Source: an uncultured Verrucomicrobiales bacterium (GTDB taxonomy: Bacteria > Verrucomicrobiota > Verrucomicrobiia > Verrucomicrobiales > Akkermansiaceae). Taken from it: 5,798 nucleotides of DNA. Position 1 is the stretch's first letter; every line of letters starts with the position of its first letter. Below, piece after piece: positions 5,322 through 5,798 of the stretch. A program made the translations under genes and the position numbers. The notes beneath the pieces are model-generated. The model saw only the letters and a list, made by a program, of their open reading frames with translations. It made no database searches and was not told the origin of the DNA. The stretch spans positions 1-5,798 of the forward strand of contig CALFDI010000258.1 in assembly GCA_937952875.1 (NCBI GenBank), read 5' to 3'.

Positions 5322-5798
5322 ATGTCTTCTTCTGAGCAAAATGCAGACTCGCCCTCTACTCAGGCCACTCAGTGGTCCTTGGTCATAGGGCTCAAAGAAG
5401 GCTCGGAAAACGAGCGAGCGCACGCTCTGGAAGAACTTTGCAAGCGCTATTGGTTTCCGGTCTACTCCTTCATCCGCCGTCAGGGACACAGCCACCCTGA
5501 TGCACAGGACCATACCCAAAGCTTTTTCACCTCCATGCTGAGTCGCGAAGCCTTTCAGCGCGCTGACCGCGAACGGGGAAAATTTCGCAGCTTTCTCTTC
5601 ACTTGTCTACAACGCCACCTTCAACAAGACTGGCGACGCAATCAGGCTCAGCAGCGCAATCAAGGGCAACTCCCCCTATCTCTCGATTTCGAAGAGGGCC
5701 AGAGCCTCTATCAACTTGAGGCTGATGATTCAGCACTTTCACCTGACCAGGCCTGGGACCGCAAGTGGGCACAATCGGTAGTCCAGCGCGTGATTAAA
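5322..5798 (+). CDS. ECF-like RNA polymerase sigma-70 family factor, 3' end outside window
   Basis: The frame is open from ATG 5322 to the window edge, giving 159 codons. Residues 17-105 match sigma-70 region 2 of the ECF-like group common in Planctomycetes and Verrucomicrobia: TQWSLVIGLKEGS (16-28), ALEELCKRYWFPVYSFIRRQG (35-55), D60-D63 followed by TQSFFTSML (65-73), and RGKFRSFLFTCLQRHLQQDW (85-104), the segment expected to contact core polymerase and the -10 region. The linker with LPLSLDFEE and LSPDQAWDRKWA (139-150) is also typical; region 4 should follow beyond the edge. It would direct polymerase to a specific promoter set. Genes of this group often precede a serine/threonine kinase gene, which cannot be checked here. 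No Shine-Dalgarno site precedes ATG 5322. An in-frame ATG at 5259 inside the MITE-like element would add 21 residues; 5322 is preferred because the family homology starts after it. Confidence 0.9.
   Translation, partial: MSSSEQNADSPSTQATQWSLVIGLKEGSENERAHALEELCKRYWFPVYSFIRRQGHSHPDAQDHTQSFFTSMLSREAFQRADRERGKFRSFLFTCLQRHLQQDWRRNQAQQRNQGQLPLSLDFEEGQSLYQLEADDSALSPDQAWDRKWAQSVVQRVIK

Noticed and set aside
5316..5519. A 67-codon minus-strand open frame under the sigma factor gene
   Set aside because: It is antisense to conserved sigma region 2 and has no recognisable features.
1..5798. CRISPR array, tRNA, rRNA or toxin-antitoxin pair
   Set aside because: I looked on both strands and found no regularly spaced identical repeats, no tRNA-like cloverleaf or rRNA sequence, and no pair of short coupled genes.

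Overview
The window looks like chromosome of a Verrucomicrobiota bacterium, probably order Verrucomicrobiales; this is inferred from protein style and no taxonomic marker is present. The clues are a sigma factor of the type expanded in Planctomycetes and Verrucomicrobia, a secreted protein with an S74-type C-terminus of the variant SDxNxKENF kind, a DUF11-like repeat protein with acidic D/N/G loops, and poor Shine-Dalgarno sites before several genes.

Layout from left to right: (1) 1-1670, minus strand, the first 556 codons of a large secreted repeat protein that runs off the left edge. (2) 1671-1759, a short gap with a probable terminator hairpin. (3) 1760-2986, minus strand, a complete 408-residue secreted protein with degenerate beta repeats and a C-terminal S74-type chaperone domain. 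(4) 2987-3186, an intergenic stretch with two small 7-bp tandem repeats. (5) 3187-5021, minus strand, a translationally coupled two-component pair: a four-helix LytS/YehU-type membrane histidine kinase followed by a LytTR response regulator with a TTG start. (6) 5022-5321, a divergent intergenic region holding a 159-bp non-coding inverted-repeat element (5121-5279) with 12-bp perfect ends and flanking TTTA repeats, which looks like a MITE. (7) 5322-5798, plus strand, the N-terminal 159 codons of an ECF-like RNA polymerase sigma factor, cut by the right edge.

How the parts may work together: the kinase and LytTR regulator form one signalling unit, and the nearest genes downstream on the same strand encode two exported proteins, so control of that surface cluster is a reasonable guess but is not shown by the sequence. 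The sigma factor is transcribed away from the pair, and the MITE-like element occupies the shared upstream region. It ends 42 bp before the likely sigma start and carries both an in-frame upstream ATG and a possible -35 box. I see no defence system, CRISPR array, RNA gene or phage module. The most unusual items are the MITE-like element and its possible effect on the sigma gene, and the shared TTCCCTATG start context of the two exported-protein genes.
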